Assembly (NCBI GenBank): GCA_017510785.1
Contig: JAFWMH010000073.1
Span: 1-34,814, forward strand
Direction of reading: 5' to 3'
DNA length: 34,814 nucleotides
DNA from: Atopobiaceae bacterium
GTDB lineage: Bacteria; Actinomycetota; Coriobacteriia; Coriobacteriales; Atopobiaceae
The position numbers and the translations under genes were made by a program. Within the stretch, counting starts at the first letter, position 1, and every line of letters starts with the position of its first letter. Below are positions 27,101 through 33,400 of this stretch, in pieces. The notes under the pieces were generated by a model, which was not told the origin of the DNA, searched no databases, and was given only the letters and a program-made list of their open reading frames with translations.

Positions 27101-28782
27101 TCGCGTAACTTAATCACTTTGAAAAGTGCATTTTTTATTACCGAGTACGAGAGGCCGGCCGCCACGTCGCCAATGGTCGCACCCTCCTTTTGCGCCTGCT
27201 TAACGCGCGAGTTCATGAACACCGTGCATCGGCTGCCGAGGTCCACGGGATGCTCGCCACGAACGGCCGCCTGCGCGAACTCCTGCACCGTCATGCCCAT
27301 CGAGTCGGCGAAGCTCGCCACGAACGAGCCGCAGCCCGAGGAGCACGCCTCGTTGAGCGCGATGTGGTCGATTACGCCATCGCGCACCTGCAGGCACTTC
27401 ATGTCCTGACCGCCAATGTCCAGAATGAACTCCACGTCGGGCACGAACGCCTGTGCACCGCGCAGATGCGCGACCGTTTCCACCTCGCCGGAGTCGGCGC
27501 GGAGCGCTTGGATGAGGATGCCCTCACCGTATCCCGTCGTCGTCACGTGCCCGATGGTGCAGTCGGCGGGCATGTGGTCGTATATGTCGTTCATGATGGC
27601 GCGGGCGGTGCCAATCACGTCGCCATTGTTCACGTCGTACCACGTGTAGAGCAACTCGCCCGCCTCGCCGACGACGGCCGCCTTGAGCGTGGTTGAGCCG
27701 GCATCGATGCCAATGAACACGCGACCATGATACTCGTCGAGCTTGCCCTTCGGCACGACCTCCGCATCGTGGCGCTCGTGGAAGCGCTCGAGCTCCTCCT
27801 TGGATGCAAAGAGCGGGTCGAGACGCGCGACCTCGGAACCCTGCGTGTCCTTGAGCGCCGCGAGTGCGTCGATGACCTCGGCAAACGTCACGCGTTTATC
27901 TGTTTCGCCCGCAAGCGCCGCGCCCGTCGCCACAAATAGGTGCGCGTTTTCCGGCACGATGCGATGCTCCTCATCGAGGTTGAGCGTTAGATAAAAGCGT
28001 TCGCGCAGCTCGGAGAGGTACTGCAAGGGGCCGCCCAGGAAGGCCACATAGCCACGGATGGGATGTCCGCAAGCAAGGCCGCTCACGGTTTGGTTGGCGA
28101 CCGCCTGGAAGATGGACGCCGCGATATCTGCCGGCGCGGCACCCTCGTTGAGAAGCGGCTGAACGTCCGACTTCGCGAACACGCCGCAGCGACTCGCAAT
28201 GGGATATATATGTGTGGCGTCTTTGGCCAGCTCGTTGAGTCCGGGCGCATCCGTCTTGAGTAGCGATGCCATTTGGTCGATGAAGGCGCCCGTGCCGCCG
28301 GCACACGTGCCGTTCATGCGCTGCTCGATGCCGTTATCGAAGTATATAATCTTTGCGTCCTCGCCGCCCAGCTCGATGGCGCAGTCGGTTTGCGGAATGA
28401 GCGTTTCCACCGCACGCTTGCTCGCGATGACCTCCTGCACGAACTCGAGGTCGAGCCACGTGGCGAGCAGCATGCCGCCCGATCCGGTAATGGAAACGCG
28501 CATCGTGGCATCGCCCACCACGCGCCGCGCCCGCTCGAAGAGCTCGGTTGCCGTGGCGCGAATGTCGGTGTGGTGGCGCTCGTAGTTAGCGTACACGAGG
28601 TTCGAGTTGGAATCGATTACGGCAAGCTTCACCGTGGTGGAGCCTACGTCGATGCCCAAACGAAGGTTTGCGTGCCCGAAGTCCACGCGACCGCGCGGCT
28701 TGAGCTCCGCCCCGTCGGCAACGAGCGGAATGGCCGGCTTCGCCGCACTTTGAGCAGCATTCGATTGGCTGGTCCTAACCAT
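24199..28782 (-). CDS. 2-hydroxyacyl-CoA dehydratase activase (BadF/BadG/HgdC type), four-part fusion
   Basis: The 1527-residue protein combines two BadF/BcrA-type ATPase domains, a DUF2229 domain and a C-terminal HgdB-like part. ATPase 1 has DVGSTT at 45-50, and Cys160 (in NGTCAGGTG) and Cys199 (SRCGVF), which in HgdC ligate a shared [4Fe-4S] cluster. ATPase 2 has GIDAGSTT at about 358-365, and NEACSSGCGSF and SRCTVF. DUF2229 begins near TVGIPRALNMYENYPFW. The last ~400 residues (from APQMSPIHFELLEAIL) resemble the cofactor-binding dehydratase component. Activases use ATP to inject an electron into (R)-2-hydroxyacyl-CoA dehydratases; no separate dehydratase gene lies here, so the substrate is unknown. 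I place the start at ATG 28782 (GGGAG upstream), overlapping the TetR stop by 8 nt; a frame from 28854 is less likely. Confidence 0.92.
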   Translation of the reverse strand: MVRTSQSNAAQSAAKPAIPLVADGAELKPRGRVDFGHANLRLGIDVGSTTVKLAVIDSNSNLVYANYERHHTDIRATATELFERARRVVGDATMRVSITGSGGMLLATWLDLEFVQEVIASKRAVETLIPQTDCAIELGGEDAKIIYFDNGIEQRMNGTCAGGTGAFIDQMASLLKTDAPGLNELAKDATHIYPIASRCGVFAKSDVQPLLNEGAAPADIAASIFQAVANQTVSGLACGHPIRGYVAFLGGPLQYLSELRERFYLTLNLDEEHRIVPENAHLFVATGAALAGETDKRVTFAEVIDALAALKDTQGSEVARLDPLFASKEELERFHERHDAEVVPKGKLDEYHGRVFIGIDAGSTTLKAAVVGEAGELLYTWYDVNNGDVIGTARAIMNDIYDHMPADCTIGHVTTTGYGEGILIQALRADSGEVETVAHLRGAQAFVPDVEFILDIGGQDMKCLQVRDGVIDHIALNEACSSGCGSFVASFADSMGMTVQEFAQAAVRGEHPVDLGSRCTVFMNSRVKQAQKEGATIGDVAAGLSYSVIKNALFKVIKLRDYDEIGAHIVVQGGTFMSDATLRAFELLTGRDVIRPDIAGSMGAYGAALLARDRAGEDGTSTVLDRNGLAELSVKLTKVNCGRCSNNCLLTINDFGGGRRFITGNRCEKGSGRSRKGKVEAPNLFKRKNELLFEREGLAPQDAPRGTVGIPRALNMYENYPFWHEFFTQLGLSVVLSDQSTKRIYEAGIESMPSESVCYPAKLSHGHIMNLLEKDVDFIWMPCVRWERKEDETATNHYNCPIVMSYPQALELNVDELAAPNVEYLAPFLPYDDKSELKRRLYEIVSKQREEDAKQGKGRFRGMHITRKQISAAVEAAWQADLDFKQEMHRLGDETLEWIEKHDAHGIVIAGRPYHNDPEINHAIPELVNSFGFAVLTEDSIAHKMQPERPIRVVDQWMYHSRLYRAARFVASRNDLDLIQLNSFGCGLDALTCDQVQEILEASDKIYTVLKIDEVSNLGAARIRIRSLMAALAEEREKLELLAERGETEEVEPPEVRLADGSLEEARHTDLRRRPPVYRESKSAAMEKVRFTKEMRDAGYTILAPQMSPIHFELLEAILRDVGYNLVLLPSVDHGAVDAGLKYVNNDICYPSILVTGQLINAVLSGKYDLNRTAVLISQTGGGCRATNYIALIRKALKESGNPHIPVISLSVAGGLDESNPGFNVMQPRLVMSGVYALLFGDLIMQCLYRTRPYEATPGAADKLYNTLMSRAKVQLPGATRKVFLRLCKDTVDAFDVLPLVNDRSKPRVGVVGEILVKFHPTANNDVVRVIEAEGCEANVPGLVDFFLFGMSNQIHLKHELGTKRRNRVTHGIGIAAIDALRAPMNKMLEESERFEPYTQIFELGKKAEQVLSLCNTMGEGWLLTAEMIELIETGTPNIVCASPFACLPNHVVGKSVIKRLRQMHPESNIVAVDYDPGASEVNQLNRIKLMISVAKENFREGRGFVLEGDELPDTVFEKIEAELAAK

Positions 28783-29668
28783 GAATGGACTCCCTTCCAC
28801 TCTCCACGATGCTTGCGGAGATACGCGACAAGTCAAAATCGATGGGTCGGCCATAGAGGTCGCCCGGACGAATGAACATAAGAATGGTCATGATGCGCGC
28901 CATCATGTTGCAGGATTCGGGGCAACCCGCGGTAAGCCAGCGCACAAGCACGCCCACCTCGGCCGAGATGGCAAACGTGAGGTAGTAGTCGAATCCCGCC
29001 TCGACGAACGAGGCGAAGCCGTCGTGCGCGCGGTCCTCGGTTGGCGCGGCCGGCGAACCCGCCCCTATAGATTGGTCAAATGCCCCAGCGGTGGCCCGGA
29101 GGGCGCCGCGCTCAAACAGTCCTCGTTCCTGCGGAACTGCGCGCGGCTGCAACTCCGGGCCACTTTGCGATTTGACGCCTCTTCGGGGGCGGGCCGGCGC
29201 GAGGGGACGATCGAGCTTCGCGTCGACGGTCGGGGCAAACCCGTCGCGGGCCCGGTCTTCGACCGCACGGCGCACCTGCTTTTTGAGTTTCTCTACGAAG
29301 GCGGGGTCGCCTCCCTCGCCCAAAAGCGCCGACAGATGAAACGCGTTGGTACGAAAGTACTCGAGCAGCTCCTCTGCCCCCGGACACGGCGCAAATATGC
29401 TAATGGCATGCTCGAGCTCGGGCAGCGCGACTTCCGAAATGGCGTGAACGAGCGGCACGACATCGGCTATGACCTCGTCTTCAATCGCGTTGACCAGCGC
29501 CGGAATATCGCGATAGTGCGAGTAGAACGTGCGACGCGTAACGTCGGCACGCCTGGTAACAGCCGTTACCGTTACCTTGGAGAGGTCGCCCGTGGCCTCT
29601 ATTTCGGCAGCAAGCGCATTGCGAAGGGCAAGCCTCGTCCGCATGCTGCGTCTATCAATCGTTCCCAC
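28775..29668 (-). CDS. TetR-type regulator with a 74-codon in-frame insertion
   Basis: The N-terminal DNA-binding domain is clear (about 8-60), with recognition helix region VTRRTFYSHYRDI. The C-terminal ligand domain is interrupted at about 140-215. The same peptide occurs twice, EDRARDGFAPTVDA and EDRAHDGFASFVEA, with DNA copies 222 bp apart (29001-29040 and 29223-29262; 30 of 40 bases match). Between them lies a complete inverted copy of the repeat element (29062-29189), read through in frame. Without the 74 extra residues the protein would be 223 residues, a normal TetR length. It starts at GTG 29668 after GAAGGAG. The gene overlaps the activase start, so it likely regulates that operon and itself through the palindrome at 29677-29712. 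Whether the interrupted protein still works is unknown. Confidence 0.85.
   Translation of the reverse strand: MGTIDRRSMRTRLALRNALAAEIEATGDLSKVTVTAVTRRADVTRRTFYSHYRDIPALVNAIEDEVIADVVPLVHAISEVALPELEHAISIFAPCPGAEELLEYFRTNAFHLSALLGEGGDPAFVEKLKKQVRRAVEDRARDGFAPTVDAKLDRPLAPARPRRGVKSQSGPELQPRAVPQERGLFERGALRATAGAFDQSIGAGSPAAPTEDRAHDGFASFVEAGFDYYLTFAISAEVGVLVRWLTAGCPESCNMMARIMTILMFIRPGDLYGRPIDFDLSRISASIVESGRESIHG
29062..29189 (-). mobile_element. MITE-like element inside the TetR gene (copy 3, inverted)
   Basis: The 128-bp element has ends CCCCTATAGA..GTCAAAT (left) and ATTTGAC..CTTCGGGGG (right), and the inner pair GTGGCCCGGAG (29091-29101) / CTCCGGGCCAC (29153-29163). Its centre matches the reverse complement of the centre of the 4518-4660 element, including CAGTTCCGCAG, GAGGACTGTTTGAGC and CGCGCG, so it sits in the opposite orientation. 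It has no stop codon in the TetR frame. A short GGCCGGCG occurs on both sides (29048-29055 and 29192-29199), which may be chance. Confidence 0.8.
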
Positions 29669-29676
29669 ACACGCTC

Positions 29677-29712
29677 CTTCACAATGTGTGCATTATTACA
29701 CAGCATGTGAAG
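29677..29712 (-). promoter_or_regulatory. 36-bp palindromic operator upstream of tetR-activase
   Basis: The arms CTTCACAATGTGTG and CACAGCATGTGAAG match as inverted repeats at 11 of 14 positions around CATTATTA. It lies 9 bp upstream of the TetR start codon and includes the ribosome-site region edge (CTTC at 29677-29680). TetR regulators typically bind such sites in their own promoters. TAATAAT on the minus strand inside it could be a -10, but I see no convincing -35. Confidence 0.6.
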
Positions 29713-29803
29713 TATTACCCATTCTGAGCAAAAATGTCGCGAGAAACAGAAAGCACACATGCTTGGCGAGGTCGTAATACCTGCCGGTCTGCGCATAGTA
29801 ATG

Positions 29804-30012
29804 ATGGGTGCCAAATGTGCCATCTGGCGGGCAAAACCGAGGGCAAAGTGTCCCAAACGACACCCATTACCAACAATGGGTGCCAAACGGGACATTTGGC
29901 AGACAAAAACGCGGCAAAAATGGCCCAAACGGCACCCATTACCAACGTTGGGTGCCAAACGGGACATTTGCGACCCGAATCGGCGGGCAAAATGGCACAA
30001 ATGGCACCCATG
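29804..30012 (+). repeat. 72-bp tandem repeat cassette, three units (copy 2)
   Basis: Units begin at 29804, 29876 and 29948, again exactly 72 bp apart, each opening with A/TTGGGTGCC and closing with CACCCAT. The third unit carries CCCGAATC at 29974-29981, in the same relative place as in the third unit of the 154-361 cassette. Unit 1 is closest to the left cassette; units 2 and 3 have diverged (GCCAAACGGGACATTTG instead of GCCAAATGTGCCATTTGG) but unit 2 keeps the GCCAAA/TTTGGC pairing. The orientation is the same as at the left end. Together with the 22-bp repeat it fills the gene-free stretch 29713-30123. Confidence 0.9.
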
Positions 30013-30019
30013 TTCCAGG

Positions 30020-30107
30020 AGTCGCACGCCGCACGCGCCGCAGTCGCACGCCACGCGCACAGGAGTCGCACGCCGCACGCTCCGTAGCCGCACGCCGCCG
30101 CGCGCCG
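30020..30107. repeat. 22-bp tandem repeat, four units
   Basis: Units start at 30020, 30042, 30064 and 30086, with AGTCGCACGCC (AGCCGCACGCC in the last) followed by a variable GC-rich half. The last unit degenerates into a CGCCGCCGCG run up to about 30120, right at the 3' end of the DUF5050-like gene. There is no coding function that I can support. Confidence 0.8.
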
Positions 30108-30123
30108 CCGCGCGCGGCCGCGA

Positions 30124-31257
30124 TTACGACTGCCTGAAGTACCCTTGGTCGGCCAACGACGCATCGACCTTGCGAATGGCGCCCTCGATGCCGTAGTGAA
30201 TATAGACCTGCCCATCCACGATTTCCATCTGTCCGACGCCATTGTACTTGCCGAGCGAGGTGGAGTCGCCAGATGACAAGGACACGCGCCACATGGTCTT
30301 CCCCATCCCCACGTATGCCACGCCGTCGCCGATGTTGTAGATCGGACTGTATCCGTTGCCGGGAATCTGGCAAATCCTGTATCGAGACTTGCCATCTGCC
30401 TGCATCGACTCAAGAGTGCCGTCCATAATGTAGACGCGCCCGCCACTTACGGCCACCCTGTTATTCAGCGTCCTGCCAATTTCGATGGCATCGCCACCAT
30501 CGGCGGGTACCGACAACACCGAGTACAAGTATGTATTGCTGGAAGGTTGCTGCTCGCCGGTCATGAATACGACCTTCCCACTCGTGGCACCTTCTATTTG
30601 GGGACTAACCTCCCCCTGCCCGGTATTGCCCGAGTACACGCGCGAGGAAGCCGAGCCATCTACCGTGCAGGAACGTATTTCCCATGCGCCGGAGTCAGCG
30701 ATGGTTGGATAGAACACCTTTCCCGCATCCACGGCAAAGCGGGCTCCCCTCGGATACCCCGAGGCAGCCGCCACTATAACGTGAGCATCGCCACCATCCG
30801 TCTTCATCGACACGATGTTGCCGCCCATCGATACCACAAGACGGTTGTCACTCAGCTTCAGGTCGCTAATAAAGTCCCCCGCGCCACCCTCGTAAATGCA
30901 TTTATAACCCGAGCCGTCCGCACGGACGCGCGAAACCTTGCGCAAAACCGGCCCTTCGTTTGGGTCCACACTCTGCTCGGCATAGTACACGTACGTTCCA
31001 TCGCCAGTCATCAGCGAGTTAAGCGCGCCGGCATACGATGCCGAAGCATTGCTCCTCACGCTCGTTTTTGTCGTAGCATGCACCGTCTCGGCATCTAGGC
31101 GCACGCCATGCGTTCCCGGTCGCAGAACTCGGCTCGATGGGCAACGGGCATCGCCGTTCTCCGATGCGCCCCCTCCCATCGCCGACAGCGCATAACCGCG
31201 CTGAGGCATCAACAGCCATACGCCAGCCATCATCGCAATGATGCACGCAATGCGCAC
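30124..31257 (-). CDS. Exported DUF5050-like beta-propeller protein
   Basis: I place the start at GTG 31257, six bases after a perfect AGGAGG (31264-31269); upstream in-frame starts run antisense through the ATPase remnant and have no support. The 377-residue protein begins with a short signal peptide or membrane anchor (RIACIIAMMAGVWLL, about 2-16). The rest is a series of ~40-50-residue strand-rich repeats containing YYAE, RADGSGYKCIY, MKTDGGDAHVI, SVPADGGDAIEIG and MQADGKSRYRICQI. This pattern matches DUF5050, a propeller-like family of unknown role found in surface or secreted proteins of Firmicutes and Coriobacteriia. It stands alone between the repeats and the ATPase remnant. Confidence 0.8.
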   Translation of the reverse strand: MRIACIIAMMAGVWLLMPQRGYALSAMGGGASENGDARCPSSRVLRPGTHGVRLDAETVHATTKTSVRSNASASYAGALNSLMTGDGTYVYYAEQSVDPNEGPVLRKVSRVRADGSGYKCIYEGGAGDFISDLKLSDNRLVVSMGGNIVSMKTDGGDAHVIVAAASGYPRGARFAVDAGKVFYPTIADSGAWEIRSCTVDGSASSRVYSGNTGQGEVSPQIEGATSGKVVFMTGEQQPSSNTYLYSVLSVPADGGDAIEIGRTLNNRVAVSGGRVYIMDGTLESMQADGKSRYRICQIPGNGYSPIYNIGDGVAYVGMGKTMWRVSLSSGDSTSLGKYNGVGQMEIVDGQVYIHYGIEGAIRKVDASLADQGYFRQS

Positions 31258-31279
31258 AACAACCCTCCTGCGACGCGAA

Positions 31280-32293
31280 GTGGCTACACAGCGCGACCTT
31301 CTGCTTATCGTCTGCGGGTCCGCTACCTCTTGGATCGTAAAGAACCTCTTCAAGAATCGAGGCGGCCTGCACAACAGTGTGACAGCACGCATACACCTCA
31401 TGCCGCTCACACTCGGCGAGTGCGAGCAATATTTCCGCATCAACGGCCCCACACTCGACAGGCGACAAGTTCTCGAAAGCTACATGGTTTTCGGAGGCAT
31501 CCCGTATTACATGGATCTTATGCATCGCAGGCTTGGCATCGTGCAGAACGTCGACAGGCTATGCTTCGCCCAGAACGCACCCCTGAGAGACGAGTTCGAC
31601 GAGCTCTACCGCTCACTCTTCCGCAAGGCAACGAACCATATCGCCGTCGTGCGGGCCCTCGCGAAGAGGGGTAGCGGACTCTCGCGAGACGAAGTCGCAA
31701 CGCAATCAGGAGTAAGCAACGGCGGGATGCTTTCCGAGGTGCTTAACGAGCTGGAGGCATGCAGGTTCGTGCGTAAGTACCAGCCGTTTGGTGGCAAATC
31801 GAACGGAGCGCTCTACCAACTCGTAGACCCCTTCACCCTCTTCTACCTCAAGTTCATGGAGGGCTCGACCGACGAGCACTACTGGTCCCTAGCCTATACG
31901 AGCCCCCGCGTGGCCGGATGGAGGGGATACGCCTTCGAGCTCGTATGTCTACTCCACGTGCCACAAATCCGAAAATCGCTCGGCATTAACGTCATCCTAG
32001 CAGACGTGTCCTCATGGAGGGGTCACTCGGGTGAGAGGGGTGCCCAAGTAGACCTTGTTATAGACCGCGCAGACGGCATCGTGAACCTTTGCGAAATGAA
32101 GTGGAGCAGCGCGGAGTACGCCATCACGAAGGCATACGACCAGAGCCTACACGGCAAGGTACAGGTGTTCATGGAGGCGACACGCACACGCAAGGCGCCG
32201 CAGCTCACGCTCGTCACTCCCTTCGGCCTTGCAGACAACGCATATCGCCACAACGTACAGGCCGAGGTCACCGCCGAGGATCTGTTTGACTGA
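31280..32293 (+). pseudogene. DUF234/archaeal-type ATPase, 5'-truncated
   Basis: The frame encodes the last ~335 residues of an ATPase of the ATPase_2/DUF234 type. It begins within LLLIVCGSATSWIVKNLF, a sensor-like segment that normally sits ~150 residues in. The winged-helix part (YMVFGGIPYY, then SGLSRDEVATQSG) and the DUF234 nuclease-like C-terminus (LVIDRADGIVNLCEMKW, resembling a PD-(D/E)xK core D..ExK) follow. The Walker A and B region is absent, and the sequence to its left is the start of the divergent DUF5050-like gene. An ATG at 31238 in the same frame has no matching N-terminus. Full-length family members are ~470 residues, so this is a deletion remnant, presumably non-functional. 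Confidence 0.8.
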
Positions 32294-32323
32294 ATGGAAC
32301 GGGGGGACGCCCAGCGGAACAGC

Positions 32324-32363
32324 GGACGGGTTGTTCGTTCCACCTGGAATGAACAACCCGTCC
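32324..32363. promoter_or_regulatory. 18-bp-stem hairpin upstream of the toxin-antitoxin operon
   Basis: GGACGGGTTGTTCGTTCC (32324-32341) and GGAATGAACAACCCGTCC (32346-32363) are inverted repeats matching at 17 of 18 positions, with a 4-base loop. It begins 31 bp after the ATPase remnant and ends 65 bp before the antitoxin start. It could be a terminator without a T-run, or the operator of the autoregulated pair. I see no convincing -35/-10 between it and the start. Confidence 0.6.
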
Positions 32364-32428
32364 CCCACCTACGAACAAAAGTTACCGAGCAAGAGCTACC
32401 CAGCAGTGCTACTTAAAAGGAGGCCTAA

Positions 32429-32728
32429 ATGGCTGCAACTGCGCTCAACAACACCATCCCCCTTTCGGAGGCGAAAAATCACTTCAGCATGCTTGCACTC
32501 AAGTCAAACGAAACGGGTATGCCGTTCGTCATCACCAAGAACAAACGCCCGTGGGTAGAGGTACGCCCCCTCGCCTCAAAACAGCAAGACGAAGGCCCGA
32601 TTATCATTGTGCCGACACGCAGGGCAATTGACGTGCCCGATATTGACCAGCTTTTCGAAGACTACGACGGCGATTACCTACCACACGAGGATGGTTTCGC
32701 CAGCGCGATTGGGAAGGAGGCAATGTAG
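32429..32728 (+). CDS. Phd/YefM-type antitoxin
   Basis: The 99-residue protein has the N-terminal DNA-binding pattern of Phd/YefM antitoxins: IPLSEAKNHFSMLALKSNE (about 10-28), then PFVITKNKRPWVEVRPL (about 32-48). The acidic C-terminal tail (IDQLFEDYDGDYLPHED, about 71-87) is probably the toxin-binding part. ATG 32429 has a strong AAAAGGAGG at 32415-32423. The stop is directly followed by the toxin start, with no gap. In known pairs the antitoxin neutralises the toxin and represses the operon. Pairing of a Phd/YefM-like antitoxin with a MazF-fold toxin is less usual than with Doc or YoeB. Confidence 0.85.
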   Translation: MAATALNNTIPLSEAKNHFSMLALKSNETGMPFVITKNKRPWVEVRPLASKQQDEGPIIIVPTRRAIDVPDIDQLFEDYDGDYLPHEDGFASAIGKEAM

Positions 32729-33100
32729 ATGGCATATCGATGCGGTGACGTAGTGTGGGCCGATCTTGATCCGTCTGCCGGGCACGAGCAAACCAAGCGT
32801 CGGCCACTCATTGTGGTGAGCAACGACAAGTTCAACGCGCATTGCAACCTCACCATGACGGTTCCCATCACCTCCTCAACCAAGCCGTATCCGCTGCACG
32901 TGGATGTGGGAATTGTGCCCAGTGAGGCGGGAGAGCGTCCCATCCATGGCTTCGCCGAAGCCGAGCAGTTTAAATCGCTCGACCTTGACGCCCGCAACGC
33001 CATGCTCGTAGGCCGCATTGGTCCGAAAGGCATGGACAAGCTCGTAAGTCTGGTGTTGGGGTGCCTCATCACTCCCGAGATGACGATCTACTCGTACTAA
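32729..33100 (+). CDS. PemK/MazF-family endoribonuclease toxin
   Basis: The 123-residue protein has the PemK/MazF fold. It begins with the family motif GDVVWADLDPSAGHEQTKRR (residues 6-25), continues with PLIVVSND, and ends with a dimer helix (GPKGMDKLVSLVLGCL). Conserved residues near the active site are Arg25 (in KRRP) and the TVPITSS segment (about 44-50). MazF toxins cut mRNA at short specific sequences; the target here cannot be predicted. It starts immediately after the antitoxin stop. Downstream, 33101-33240 shows no gene. Confidence 0.93.
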   Translation: MAYRCGDVVWADLDPSAGHEQTKRRPLIVVSNDKFNAHCNLTMTVPITSSTKPYPLHVDVGIVPSEAGERPIHGFAEAEQFKSLDLDARNAMLVGRIGPKGMDKLVSLVLGCLITPEMTIYSY

Positions 33101-33185
33101 GGAACATTTCGTGTCATGGGGGACAGGCCTCCGCGCGCAGCGCCTCCATCCCGACACATTTCGTATGAGACAAAAGCCTTCGCGT

Positions 33186-33226
33186 GGGGCCTGCACCTGG
33201 CCCCGGCAGGAGGTGCCAGGCGCCCC
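33186..33226 (-). terminator. Terminator-like hairpin after tail fragment 1
   Basis: On the minus strand, GGGGCGCCTGGCACCT pairs with AGGTGCAGGCCCC (with bulges) around a 12-base loop, and a TTTT lies about 10 bases later. It follows the TAG of the first tail fragment (33241), as expected for a 3' end. Confidence 0.5.
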
Positions 33227-33240
33227 GGCGGGCTAGGGTC

Positions 33241-33270
33241 CTACTTCGCCACGTACGCCTTGGCAAAAGG
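33241..33270 (-). pseudogene. Surface-protein C-terminal tail, fragment 1
   Basis: On the minus strand the sequence reads PFAKAYVAK-stop, matching the last residues of the surface protein ending at 33401 (GYAKAYVAK). Only about 30 bp of coding similarity remain, upstream of its own terminator-like hairpin. Confidence 0.65.
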
Positions 33271-33273
33271 ACT

Positions 33274-33311
33274 GGGCCCGACCCCGGCGGTTGACTTCCG
33301 GGGTCGGGCCC
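33274..33311 (-). terminator. 14-bp-stem terminator after tail fragment 2
   Basis: GGGCCCGACCCCGG (33274-33287) and CCGGGGTCGGGCCC (33298-33311) are perfect inverted repeats with a 10-base loop. On the minus strand CCTTTT follows within a few bases. It is the first good terminator downstream of the intact surface gene, whose transcript must cross tail fragment 2 to reach it. Confidence 0.7.
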
Positions 33312-33320
33312 ACTTGGATT

Positions 33321-33384
33321 CTACTTCGCGACGAACACCTTGGCGTAGCCCTACGTCTGGCCGCAGCAGGTGACGTCCGGGGCC
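33321..33384 (-). pseudogene. Surface-protein C-terminal tail, fragment 2
   Basis: On the minus strand the sequence reads GPDVTCCGQT-stop-GYAKVFVAK-stop, clearly related to the intact ending APAATYRGQTRGYAKAYVAK. An in-frame TAG (33351-33353) replaces an Arg codon, so it is a decayed copy. It lies 17 bp beyond the stop of the intact gene. Confidence 0.75.
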
Positions 33385-33400
33385 AAGCGCACTAGAGGCC

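Noticed and set aside
28783..28854. Longer N-terminus of the activase
   Set aside because: It lies wholly inside the TetR coding region and lacks a ribosome site; ATG 28782 has GGGAG and the usual overlap.
29713..30123. Small Cys/His-rich ORFs in the repeat region next to the DUF5050 gene
   Set aside because: They are composed only of repeat units, with no start signals.
31238..31290. ATG 31238 as the true start of the DUF234-type ATPase
   Set aside because: The encoded first ~17 residues match nothing expected of the family, the Walker motifs are missing, and the stretch overlaps the DUF5050 gene start with its perfect AGGAGG.
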